Source: JAIBJP01 sp035639875 (GTDB lineage Bacteria > Actinomycetota > Thermoleophilia > Gaiellales > Gaiellaceae). From it: a DNA stretch of 21,597 nucleotides. Below, one piece after another: positions 1-7,215 of this stretch. A model generated the notes under the pieces. That model was given only the letters and a program-made list of their open reading frames with translations. It was not told the origin of the DNA and searched no databases. The first letter of the stretch is position 1; each line of letters starts with the position of its first letter. The position numbers and the translations under genes were made by a program. The stretch covers positions 1 through 21,597 of the forward strand of contig DASQXE010000176.1 in the NCBI GenBank assembly GCA_035639875.1, in the 5' to 3' direction.

Positions 1-1
1 C

Positions 2-292
2 GGGGGAGCAGTTTGGGCGCGCAGTGGTACCGAGTTGGGGAACCCCGGCACGGGCACGGTCACGGAGATCAACCCGGACACGAATCGCGTCATTCAGACG
101 ATCCCGCTCGGGCGCACCGACTGGGTCAGGGCTGGCCGCGACGCTGTTTGGGTGCAAACCGGTGCGCATGGCATCACGCGTATCAACCCCGCCACCGGCG
201 AAGTCGCCGGAAAACTCGTCCTGCCTAAAACTGCGCTCGACTACGGTGAATCTGACGCCACCTTCTGGGTCCTCGCGCAGGGCGTGAAATAA
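2..292 (+). CDS. Beta-propeller (YVTN/NHL-like) protein, 3' end only
   Basis: This is the C-terminal part of a protein whose reading frame is open to the left edge of the window, so the true start lies outside. The visible 96 residues contain two repeat-like units: GAVWARS followed by VTEINPDTNRVIQTIPLG, then AVWVQTGAHGITRINPATG. The alternation of a 'vWv' strand with an 'xxInPxTgxv' strand is typical of YVTN, Vgb or SMP-30-like seven-bladed propellers, which are usually secreted or periplasmic binding or lyase-like proteins. No catalytic residues can be judged from this fragment. The frame ends in TAA, followed directly by a strong hairpin terminator. The family call rests on the repeat pattern only, and the specific function is unknown. 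Confidence 0.6.
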   Translation, partial: GGAVWARSGTELGNPGTGTVTEINPDTNRVIQTIPLGRTDWVRAGRDAVWVQTGAHGITRINPATGEVAGKLVLPKTALDYGESDATFWVLAQGVK

Positions 293-293
293 G

Positions 294-326
294 AGCGGCC
301 CGCTCGCGCGGGCCGCTCATTTTCTT
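294..326 (+). terminator. Rho-independent terminator, possibly bidirectional
   Basis: A perfect 10-bp inverted repeat (AGCGGCCCGC, loop TCGC, GCGGGCCGCT, positions 294-317) is followed by CATTTTCTT. It starts two bases after the stop codon of the beta-propeller gene and lies 17 bases before the end of the convergent NCS1 permease gene. On the minus strand the same stem is followed by only a short T run, so it may serve both genes, less strongly on that side. Confidence 0.8.
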
Positions 327-342
327 CGCTTCAATCCGCCGA

Positions 343-1776
343 CTAGGTAGCCGGAGCCGCGATCGGTCGGCGCAGCTTCGCGCCGCCGAGCACGTAGTAG
401 ACGACCCCGGCAACAAGCAGTCCCGCCGCCCACGAAAGGTCGGTGTTGTTGAGAGCCTTCGCGATCGGCCCCTGCATCTGGCTGACAAGGCCGTACTCGA
501 ACGCCCAGCCGGCCGCGAGCCCGAACGCGAGCGCGACGAGCGCCGGGATGTTGATGTCGCCGTAGGGCGAGCGCTCCGGCGGTTCGTACAGCCCCGCGAT
601 ATCGATCCGCTGGCGCCGGACGATGAAGTACTCGACGATCGTGATCCCGGCCCAGGGGCTGATCCACACGACAATGGAGACCATCCAGTTGTCGAACGAG
701 TGAGCGAAGCTCGCCGACTCGACGAACGCGATCAGTACTCCGGTGCCAACGAGGCCTGCGAGACCCGCGACGAGCGGCCGTGCCACCTTCAGCCCGAGCG
801 AGAGGAAGGCGAGCGAGCAGGAGTAGATGTTCAGGATGTTCGCCGCGATCGGCCCGTGCAGGACCACGAAGAGCACGGGGATCGCCATCGCTCCAAACGC
901 AGCCGCTACGAGCTGAGCCGGATCCGTCCCCTGGCCGCCGGTGGCGATGGCGGCACCGAGGATGGCGAGCCAGACGGTCGGGATGAACATTCCGAGCGAT
1001 GTGCCCCAGAACACCTGCCTCGCGGAGTACTTCGGATTGACGAAGCGCGGATAATCCGAGCTCATCGTCAGCCAGGAGATGCCCCAGCCGATCCCAATGG
1101 CCGTCATGAGCGCAGCGTAGGCGGAGATCTTGTCACCGCCATGCACCTGCGAGCCGCCCCAGTGCACGTTCACCTTCGTGAACGCGAGGGCGGTCATTGC
1201 GACCATGATCGCCGCCGTTACCGGCACCGTGTACTTCTCGAAGGTGCGGATCAGATAGAAGCCCCAGATGGCGATGAGGACCTGAACGAGCATCACCAGG
1301 AGCCCGACGAAGTAACGGGTCCCCTGCCCGCCGTGGTAGCCGAGCTTGTCGAGGATGCCCGACTTCCCGACAACGAGGTCGAGGATCACCCACGTGTTCA
1401 CGCCGATCCAGCCCATCGTCAAGAGGAGCTGGGCGGCCGCGGGTACGTACGCTCCACGGCGTCCGAAGGCGCTTCGCGAGAGCACCATCTGGTTGACCCC
1501 AGTCTTGTGACCCATCGTCGTGAAGAGGCCGAAGAGGGCGCACCCGACGATGTTTCCGATCACGACGACGAGGATCGTCTCGACGAGGCTGAGGCCGAAG
1601 ATCGGGCCGAGCGTGCCGAGCACCCAGTTGATCGGCGCGAGGTTCGCGCCCATCCAAACCCAGAACTGCTGGAGCGGTGTCGAGTCCCGGTCTGCCACCG
1701 GAACCGGCTCGATCCCGTGCGCGTCGAGGCGTACAGCCTCGGCCAGCTCGCGCCGTTCCTGCTCGATTATCGCCAT
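343..1776 (-). CDS. NCS1-family nucleobase permease (purine/cytosine/uracil/allantoin type)
   Basis: A 477-residue integral membrane protein with about twelve hydrophobic segments. It has the N-terminal NCS1 signature, a cytosolic stretch followed by FWVWMGANLAPINWVLGTLG and the paired motif GHKTGVNQMVLSRSAFGRRG. NCS1 carriers (CodB, Mhp1, PurP-like) import nucleobases or hydantoins by Na+ or H+ symport across the inner membrane. The ATG start at 1776 has a strong AGGAGG ribosome site at 1783-1788, six bases upstream. The gene lies 84 bp downstream of the amidohydrolase in the same orientation, so the two are probably cotranscribed, and a CodA-like deaminase diverges from the same promoter region. 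Import of an amino-substituted purine or pyrimidine is the natural inference. The exact substrate cannot be read from the sequence. Confidence 0.85.
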   Translation of the reverse strand: MAIIEQERRELAEAVRLDAHGIEPVPVADRDSTPLQQFWVWMGANLAPINWVLGTLGPIFGLSLVETILVVVIGNIVGCALFGLFTTMGHKTGVNQMVLSRSAFGRRGAYVPAAAQLLLTMGWIGVNTWVILDLVVGKSGILDKLGYHGGQGTRYFVGLLVMLVQVLIAIWGFYLIRTFEKYTVPVTAAIMVAMTALAFTKVNVHWGGSQVHGGDKISAYAALMTAIGIGWGISWLTMSSDYPRFVNPKYSARQVFWGTSLGMFIPTVWLAILGAAIATGGQGTDPAQLVAAAFGAMAIPVLFVVLHGPIAANILNIYSCSLAFLSLGLKVARPLVAGLAGLVGTGVLIAFVESASFAHSFDNWMVSIVVWISPWAGITIVEYFIVRRQRIDIAGLYEPPERSPYGDINIPALVALAFGLAAGWAFEYGLVSQMQGPIAKALNNTDLSWAAGLLVAGVVYYVLGGAKLRRPIAAPAT

Positions 1777-1860
1777 CTATGTCCTCCTGTGGTCCCGGGA
1801 TTCGGGTAGCTGGATTTTCCGACTTTTCGCGGAGGAGTTACAACCAGAAAATTGTCGCTC

Positions 1861-3183
1861 TTAGCGAACGAATGCGCGAGTCGCAATCGAGCGCGCTCGC
1901 TCCGCGGCCTCAGCGAGGACCTCCCCCTCGTCGAAGGCCACGACCTGGCGGTCACGGAGGAGCCAGCGGCCCGCACACATGACCGAGTGGATGTTCTCCG
2001 TCTTCATGCTCGTCACGAGGGCGGAGACAGGATCGTGCGCGGGGACCATGTTCGCCGTCCGTGGATCGACGAGGATGAGGTCGGCGGCCTTCCCGGCCTC
2101 GAGCGAGCCGATCTCGTGAGCGAGGCCCAACGCGCGGGCCCCGTCCCTCGTCGCCATGGCGAAAGCGGTGCTCGCGTCGAGCACGGTCGGGTCGAGCCGG
2201 AGGCCCTTCTGGAGAAGCGAAGCCGCCCACAGCTCGTCGACGAGGCTCATGCGGTTGTTGGCCGGCGCGCCGTCGGTGCCGAGGCCCACCACGACGCCCG
2301 CATCGAGCATGTCCGCGACGCGCGGTAGACCCAAAACCTTCAAATTCGAAGCGAGGTTGTGGGAGACGGCGGCGCTGGCCTCCGAGAGCAACTGGATCTC
2401 CTCGTCGTCGACCCAGACCGCGTGCGCGCCGAGGAACCAGGGGCCGAGCACGCCGAGGCGGGCGAGGTGGCGCACGGTAGTCGTCCCCCGCGTCGCCTGC
2501 ACATGCTCGTTCTCCGCGGGGATTTCGGCGATGTGCATCTGCAGCGGCGTCCGTAGCGAACGGGCACGCTCGGCACTCGCTTCGATGAGCTCGTCCGAGC
2601 AGTTGAAGATGGTTCGCAGCGTGTAGGAGAAGCGCAACCGCCCCTGGGCCGCGCCGTTCCAGCGCTCGGCCGCTTCGTCCTGGATGGCCAAGGCCTCTTC
2701 GGTCGACTCTCGCCTCGCCTCCGGCACGCCCTCCCATTCGTCCATCGTGCTGCGGCCGAGGAAGCCGCCGATGCCTGCGCGTTCGAGCGCCCGAGCGGCG
2801 CCGTCGACGTGCTGGCCGCCGGGGTCCGCGATCGTCGTGACGCCGTTGCGGATCTGCTCGAGGGCGCAGGCGAGTGCGCTGGCCTCGACGTCATCCTCCG
2901 AGAGCGCTGCCTCGTACGGCCATATGCGGTTGTGCAGCCACGTGAGCAGGTCGACATCGTCCGCGAGACCGCGCGCGAGCTGCTGGCTCAGGTGGCAGTG
3001 CGTATTGACGAGACCGGGAACGACGATGAAGCCGTCCGCCGAGATCGTCTCGTCCGCTGCGGCGGACGGTTCGGTTCCCACCGCGACGATGCGGTCGCCC
3101 TCGATCTCGACGACGCCGCCGTCGATCACCGTGCCGGCGTGGTCCATCGTGACGACGAGGCCGCCCTCGATCCGGACACGCAC
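1861..3183 (-). CDS. COG0402 amidohydrolase (nucleobase/nucleoside deaminase type)
   Basis: A 440-residue metal-dependent hydrolase of the MtaD/TrzN/SsnA branch of the amidohydrolase superfamily. Visible active-site features are the metal-binding HxH (H62, H64, in NTHCHL), H217 and E220 in MHIAEI, H254 in LGAHAVW, H275 in SHNLASNLK and the catalytic D304 in GTDGAPANN, all intact. Relatives hydrolyse an exocyclic amino or chloro group on a purine or triazine ring (S-adenosylhomocysteine, 8-oxoguanine, hydroxyatrazine). The text between H64 and residue 120 resembles SAH/MTA deaminases more than 8-oxoguanine deaminases, but I cannot fix the substrate. The start is GTG at 3183 with no Shine-Dalgarno site. 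A TATCGT hexamer ends six bases before it, suggesting a leaderless mRNA. It is first in a likely operon with the NCS1 permease. Confidence 0.85.
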   Translation of the reverse strand: MRVRIEGGLVVTMDHAGTVIDGGVVEIEGDRIVAVGTEPSAAADETISADGFIVVPGLVNTHCHLSQQLARGLADDVDLLTWLHNRIWPYEAALSEDDVEASALACALEQIRNGVTTIADPGGQHVDGAARALERAGIGGFLGRSTMDEWEGVPEARRESTEEALAIQDEAAERWNGAAQGRLRFSYTLRTIFNCSDELIEASAERARSLRTPLQMHIAEIPAENEHVQATRGTTTVRHLARLGVLGPWFLGAHAVWVDDEEIQLLSEASAAVSHNLASNLKVLGLPRVADMLDAGVVVGLGTDGAPANNRMSLVDELWAASLLQKGLRLDPTVLDASTAFAMATRDGARALGLAHEIGSLEAGKAADLILVDPRTANMVPAHDPVSALVTSMKTENIHSVMCAGRWLLRDRQVVAFDEGEVLAEAAERARSIATRAFVR

Positions 3184-3187
3184 CGGA

Positions 3188-3196
3188 TTACGATAA
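3188..3196. promoter_or_regulatory. Shared bidirectional -10 region between two leaderless deaminase genes
   Basis: The two divergent start codons are only 17 bp apart. On the plus strand TACGAT (3189-3194) is followed by six bases and the GTG at 3201. On the minus strand TATCGT (3195-3190) is followed by six bases and the GTG at 3183. The near-palindrome TTACGATAA therefore supplies a TANNNT -10 element in both directions from almost the same bases. Neither gene has room for a 5' leader or a ribosome site. Confidence 0.6.
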
Positions 3197-3200
3197 CGCG

Positions 3201-4490
3201 GTGGCGGCCGACCTCCTCGTGCGCAACGTGCGGCTGGTCGGTCGCGAAGAGCCGGTCGATCTCGCCGTCGCGGACGGCCGCTTCACCCGCATCGGCCCCG
3301 CGCTGGACCTCGATGCAGAACGGACGATCGACGCCGAGGGACGGCTCGCGTCGCCGCCGCTGGTCGATTGCCATCTCCACCTCGATTCGAGCCTGACGGC
3401 CGGGCGGCCACGCTACAACGAGTCAGGCACGCTTCTCGAAGGAATCCAGGTCTGGGGTGAGCTGAAAGGCTCCCTGACCGAGGAGGACGTCTTCACGCGC
3501 GCGCGCGAGATCGTCTTTTGGTCGGCGGCTCAAGGGACGCTCTTGATCCGTGCCCACGCCGACGTGTCCGGCGAAAACGACGCCATGCTCCGCGGACTTC
3601 TCCGCGTGCGTGACGAGCTCGCCGAGCTCGTCACGATCCAGGTGACCGCCTTCCCGCAGGACGGCATCTTCGCGCGGGCGGGCGATGAGGAGCGGCTCGA
3701 GGCTGCGATTCGGGCGGGCGTCGACTGCGTTGGCGGCATCCCGCACTACGAGCCGACCGCCGAGCTCGGGCTCCGCGAGGTGCATCGCGTCTTCGATCTC
3801 GCCAAGGCAAACGGGCGCCGCATCGACGTGCACTGCGACGAGACCGACGATCCCAACTCGCGCTTCCTCGAGGTGATGGCGGACAACACCGTCAAGCACG
3901 GGCTGGGAGGCCGCGTGACGGCGAGTCACTGCACGGCGATGGGGTCGTACGAGCCCTATTACTCCTCGAAGCTACACGGCTTCCTGAGGCGGGCGGGGAT
4001 GAACGTCGTCGTCAATCCGTACGCCAACTCGCTCATCCAGGGGCGCCTCGACCCGTATCCCAAGCGGCGGGGGTTCGCCCAGCTCAAGGAGCTTCTGCGC
4101 GCCGGCGTCAATGTCTCGCTCGGGAACGACGTGATCATGGATCCCTGGTATCTGCTCGGGAAGGCGGATCTCCTCCACGCCGCCAACCTCGCGCTCCACT
4201 TCACGTACATGAGCGGTCTCGACGAGATTCCCGAGATGCTCGCCTGCGCCACTTGGCGCGGCGCGAAGACGCTCGGCGTCGAGGACGAGTACGGGATCGA
4301 GGAAGGCAAGCCCGCCCATTTCGTCGTCTTCGACGCGCCGAGCGTGATCGAGGCGCTGCGGCTCATGCCGGCGCGCCGCTGGGTCGTGCGCAGCGGTCGC
4401 GTGATCGCAGAGACAACACCCGCGGACACTCGACTCTTCCATGAAGGGCGCGAGCAGCGCGTGACTTTCACCGCAGAAACACCGGGCTAG
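3201..4490 (+). CDS. CodA-like cytosine/isoguanine-type deaminase
   Basis: A 429-residue amidohydrolase that lines up with E. coli cytosine deaminase over its length with a constant offset of three residues. Metal and catalytic residues are all present: H58 and H60 (DCHLHLD), H211 and E214 (DVHCDETDD), H243 (ASHCTAM) and D310. The ring-binding Q153 (AFPQDG) and W316 (DPWYLLG) are also kept. The residue corresponding to E. coli D314, which shapes substrate preference, is V311, and the preceding His of CodA is Asn (GND-V rather than GHD-D). Strict cytosine specificity is therefore doubtful; isoguanine, creatinine or another amino-substituted ring is possible. The protein is cytosolic. The GTG start at 3201 is set by the leaderless promoter; no ribosome site is seen. 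It is divergent to a second deaminase and its permease. Confidence 0.85.
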   Translation: MAADLLVRNVRLVGREEPVDLAVADGRFTRIGPALDLDAERTIDAEGRLASPPLVDCHLHLDSSLTAGRPRYNESGTLLEGIQVWGELKGSLTEEDVFTRAREIVFWSAAQGTLLIRAHADVSGENDAMLRGLLRVRDELAELVTIQVTAFPQDGIFARAGDEERLEAAIRAGVDCVGGIPHYEPTAELGLREVHRVFDLAKANGRRIDVHCDETDDPNSRFLEVMADNTVKHGLGGRVTASHCTAMGSYEPYYSSKLHGFLRRAGMNVVVNPYANSLIQGRLDPYPKRRGFAQLKELLRAGVNVSLGNDVIMDPWYLLGKADLLHAANLALHFTYMSGLDEIPEMLACATWRGAKTLGVEDEYGIEEGKPAHFVVFDAPSVIEALRLMPARRWVVRSGRVIAETTPADTRLFHEGREQRVTFTAETPG

Positions 4491-4501
4491 ACTGGGCTTC
4501 A

Positions 4502-4590
4502 GGCGGGGTGCCCGAGTGGTTGAAAGGGGCGGTCTTGAAAACCGCTAGGCGCCGTGAGGCGTCTCGTGGGTTCGAATCCCACCCCCGCCG
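4502..4590 (+). tRNA. tRNA-Ser(UGA)
   Basis: An 89-nt class II tRNA. The acceptor stem GGCGGGG (4502-4508) pairs with CCCCGCC (4583-4589) and the discriminator is G4590. The anticodon stem GCGGT/ACCGC encloses loop CTTGAAA with anticodon TGA at 4536-4538. There is a long variable arm, and the T arm is GTGGG-TTCGAAT-CCCAC. The 3' CCA is not encoded. It lies just after the CodA-like gene. Confidence 0.96.
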
Positions 4591-4645
4591 TGTAGGCAAG
4601 CCAGAAATACGCTGTTAGCCGGCGAAGGCTCTTGTCGCAGCGCCT

Positions 4646-5029
4646 CTACGAAGTGATCTCGTAGCGAGGTCTGGCCGGCCGCTCGGGCTTGAAAACCCCA
4701 TGCACGGCCATGTTCACGAGCCAGATGATGAGCGCGGCCCCGACGTAGGTCCAAACACTGCCGCGCACTTCGAAGGGGCCGACGATCTTGTCGGTGATGT
4801 ACAGCATGAGCGCGTTTACGAAGATGAGTGCGATCCCGAAGCTGAGGATCACGGCCGGCAACGCGAGGAGGACGACGATCGGACGGACGATCGCGTTCAC
4901 GAGCACGAATACGAGCGCAGCGACGGCGAGGACCCAGAACTTCGCGTCGTAGGTCACGCCGTCGAAGACGAGCGAGGCAACCCAGATCGCCAGCAAGTTG
5001 CTGGCCCAGCCGAACAGCAGCCAGGGCAT
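4646..5029 (-). CDS. YvlD-type four-helix membrane protein (phage holin 4 superfamily, PF04020-like)
   Basis: A 127-residue protein with four predicted membrane helices at roughly residues 5-23, 31-54, 56-79 and 90-110, and a short charged tail. The FWVLAVAALVFVLVNAIVRPI and LPxxxLSFGIALIFVNALML patterns are characteristic of the YvlD / mycobacteriophage holin superfamily IV, small membrane proteins common in actinobacteria. Despite the family name there is no nearby lysis or phage gene, so a host envelope role is more likely; the biochemical function is unknown. The ATG at 5029 is preceded by TAGCCT ending six bases upstream, so the mRNA is probably leaderless. It is followed on the same strand side by the tRNA-Ser gene in the opposite direction. 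The call to the superfamily is firm. Confidence 0.82.
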   Translation of the reverse strand: MPWLLFGWASNLLAIWVASLVFDGVTYDAKFWVLAVAALVFVLVNAIVRPIVVLLALPAVILSFGIALIFVNALMLYITDKIVGPFEVRGSVWTYVGAALIIWLVNMAVHGVFKPERPARPRYEITS

Positions 5030-5062
5030 GACTTCAGGCTACCCGGCCACAACGCGGCTGCG

Positions 5063-6349
5063 TCAGAGGCCGAAGGAGTCGAACGCGGCGCCGGAGTCGT
5101 GCGCCAAGTGGGCTCGATCGTGCGGGACGACGACCTCTGCGGTCCCGCTGCACGAGTTGCCGTGATCGTCCCAGACGCTGTAGGTGATCGTGTACACGCG
5201 CCCGTCGCCCCGTCCGTTGCGCTCAGCCCGCAGCCAGAGCCCGTTCGGATCGTCCGCCAATCTCGCGTCGGGGCGGCCGCCCACGGCCTCGTCCTGCGTC
5301 ACGCCTTCAACGCTGTACTCGAGCGGATCGCCTTCCGGATCCTGGGCGCCGCCGAACGAGAGGTAGCGGAACTTGTGGTTGGGCGGCCAGAGAACGGTTG
5401 TGCTGGGAGCCACCGCAGAGCAGTCGGGCGCCTGGTTCTCGAGCACGACAGGCGGGTCACCGTCGCCGGGCGGTGGAGGATTCTCGCCGGGCGGAGGCGG
5501 ATTTTCATCCGGAGGCGGAGGAGGCGGCGGATTGGCGTCGGGCGGCGGTGGATTGTCGTCGGGCGGCGGAGGAGGCGGCGGCGGATCCCCGCCACCAGGC
5601 GGGGGAGGCGCCGACGCGTCGTCGTCGAGGATCGTCCCCGTGGCTTGACCATCCGCGAGCGAGGCGTTCACGGCGTTGGAAAGTGACAGAGTGAAAGTCT
5701 CGTCGCCCTCGACCAGCTGGTCGTCGACGAGGCCGACGGCGACCGTCTTCGACACCTCGCCCGGCTGGAAGATCAGCGCTCCGCTGCGGGAGGCGTAGTC
5801 GCCGGGTGCCGTAGCGGTGCCGTCGCCGGTTGCGTACGAGAGCGTGATCAGCTTCCCGCTTGGCGCGGAAAGGGAGAGCGTGAAGGAGAGGCTTCCGCTC
5901 GACTCGAGCGCCGCGGGATCGTCGACCGAGAGCGAGACGAGGGGGTCGTTGTCGAGGATGGTCCCGAGCCCGCGGTTGCGGGAGAGCGTCGCGCCTGACG
6001 GGTTCGAGAGAAAGAGGTAGTACGTCTCGTGGGGCTCGTCGAGCGTGTCGCCCGCCACAGCCACGGTCACGTGCTTGGACGTCTCGCCAGGCGCAAAGCT
6101 GAGCGTGCCGCTGGCGGCCGCGTAATCGTCCGGGGCCGTCGCGGAGCCGTCGCTCGTCGCGTAGTCGACGCTGACCGGCGTCGCCGAAGCCGCCGAAAGC
6201 GTGACGGTGAACGTCGCGTTCTTGAAGCCCGAATCGCCCTCGGTCACGCTCGCGTCGTTCACCGACAAGGAGGGAGCGTCAGCAGCGCTCGATGCCGCCG
6301 CCATCACGAGGAACAGCGCCACCACCCCGAACGCCAGTTGTGCCCTCAC
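5063..6349 (-). CDS. Secreted Calx-beta domain protein with Pro-rich linker
   Basis: A 428-residue exported protein. A signal peptide occupies about residues 1-23 (hydrophobic core FGVVALFLVMAAASS, cleavage near SAADA). Two Calx-beta modules follow, about 27-134 and 135-247; each has the tell-tale VDYATSDGSATAPDDY or LSYATGDGTATAPGDY strand, a GTLxFxPGExSKxVxV strand and a closing GTILDxD. Calx-beta modules bind Ca2+ and occur in adhesins and surface proteins. A roughly 55-residue linker of PPPP-DDN/DEN units (DNA about 5450-5610) leads to a C-terminal domain (about 308-428) with LWPPNHK and a pair of cysteines, likely another beta-sandwich. There is no LPXTG or membrane anchor. The GTG start is chosen because an in-frame TGA lies just upstream. 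A role in surface adhesion is inference. Confidence 0.8.
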   Translation of the reverse strand: MRAQLAFGVVALFLVMAAASSAADAPSLSVNDASVTEGDSGFKNATFTVTLSAASATPVSVDYATSDGSATAPDDYAAASGTLSFAPGETSKHVTVAVAGDTLDEPHETYYLFLSNPSGATLSRNRGLGTILDNDPLVSLSVDDPAALESSGSLSFTLSLSAPSGKLITLSYATGDGTATAPGDYASRSGALIFQPGEVSKTVAVGLVDDQLVEGDETFTLSLSNAVNASLADGQATGTILDDDASAPPPPGGGDPPPPPPPPDDNPPPPDANPPPPPPPDENPPPPGENPPPPGDGDPPVVLENQAPDCSAVAPSTTVLWPPNHKFRYLSFGGAQDPEGDPLEYSVEGVTQDEAVGGRPDARLADDPNGLWLRAERNGRGDGRVYTITYSVWDDHGNSCSGTAEVVVPHDRAHLAHDSGAAFDSFGL

Positions 6350-6451
6350 TGGTCACGTTGTAGGTCTCCGCCAGAGGGCAGCCAATCGCCCTATGTGGTG
6401 TCGCTAGTTCGAGTGATCTAGCATCAGGCGGCGCAGAGCGGATCGAGCCCG

Positions 6452-7213
6452 ATGGCAACGATCTTGACGAGCGGCAGAGGATCCCCCGTTAGGAGGACGA
6501 CGGCCGGCAAGGACGCGCATACGTTTCGCTACGGAGCGTTCGTCTGCGACATGACTGCGGCCCCTGAATCACTCCGCCCGTTCCCGGCTCACGCCTTTGC
6601 GCCGGCGCGCCCACGCCTGTCCAAGCGCTGGGAACGAGCGCTGATCGTCGTAGGTATCTGCCTGCCGGTCCCCGTCTTTGCCGCCACTGGCCTTTCGATG
6701 CCGCTTCCGTCTTCGGTCGAGCGAATCGCAGTGGCGCTTGTCCCCTGGTCGGATTCGGCGACGCTCGACGAGAACCAGGCTCTTCCCGCTGGCGCGTCGG
6801 GCTCGATCGTCCGCGCGCCCGGCGAGAAGAGCGTGCGCGGACGGGCTGCGGCCGTTACGCCCTCTGCAGCCACCAACCCGAGGCCCGCGAACCTCCCGAC
6901 GGCGTCCGTCGGCAGCACCGGCCACGGCCACGGCTCGAGCACGAGCGCCGGCGGGGGATCGAGAGGCGGAGGGAGCGAATCTCCGAGCGGTAGTGGTGGT
7001 GGTAGTAGTGGTGGTGTCGGTGGAGCAGGAGGTTCGGGCACGACTTCGCCCGGCGGCGATACCGGTCCTGGCACCGACCCCGTATCCGCCACCGTGAACC
7101 AGGTCAAGGAGACGACCCAGCCCACGGTCGACCAAGTCGACGACACGGTCACCGGCGTAGTGGACACGGCCGGCGACACGGTCGACGGCGTCGCGTCGAG
7201 CCTCGGAAAGTAG
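6452..7213 (+). CDS. Gly/Ser-rich single-pass membrane protein, unknown function
   Basis: I do not recognise a family. The 253-residue product has a basic N-terminus, one hydrophobic segment at about residues 64-83 (ALIVVGICLPVPVFAATGL), an Ala/Pro-rich stretch, a low-complexity Gly/Ser linker at about 160-205 encoded by GGT/AGT triplets (6990-7022), and a C-terminal repeat region built on VDxVxDTV units that could form an amphipathic helix. Start choice is uncertain: the ATG at 6551 would give 220 residues and still keep the membrane helix, and an imperfect hairpin (6516-6548) sits just before it. A TAGCAT hexamer at 6419-6424 is a possible -10. The gene ends two bases before the GTG of the GGDEF-EAL gene, so the two are almost certainly cotranscribed and possibly functionally linked. 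Confidence 0.6.
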   Translation: MATILTSGRGSPVRRTTAGKDAHTFRYGAFVCDMTAAPESLRPFPAHAFAPARPRLSKRWERALIVVGICLPVPVFAATGLSMPLPSSVERIAVALVPWSDSATLDENQALPAGASGSIVRAPGEKSVRGRAAAVTPSAATNPRPANLPTASVGSTGHGHGSSTSAGGGSRGGGSESPSGSGGGSSGGVGGAGGSGTTSPGGDTGPGTDPVSATVNQVKETTQPTVDQVDDTVTGVVDTAGDTVDGVASSLGK

Positions 7214-7215
7214 CG

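Noticed and set aside
700..1809. 369-residue plus-strand frame opposite the NCS1 permease
   Set aside because: The translation is charged low-complexity text typical of the antisense of membrane-protein codons; the minus strand encodes the permease.
6425..6550. c-di-GMP riboswitch before the Gly-rich membrane protein
   Set aside because: Tempting because a GGDEF-EAL gene follows, but the conserved core sequences of the known classes are not found; only an imperfect hairpin at 6516-6548 is seen.
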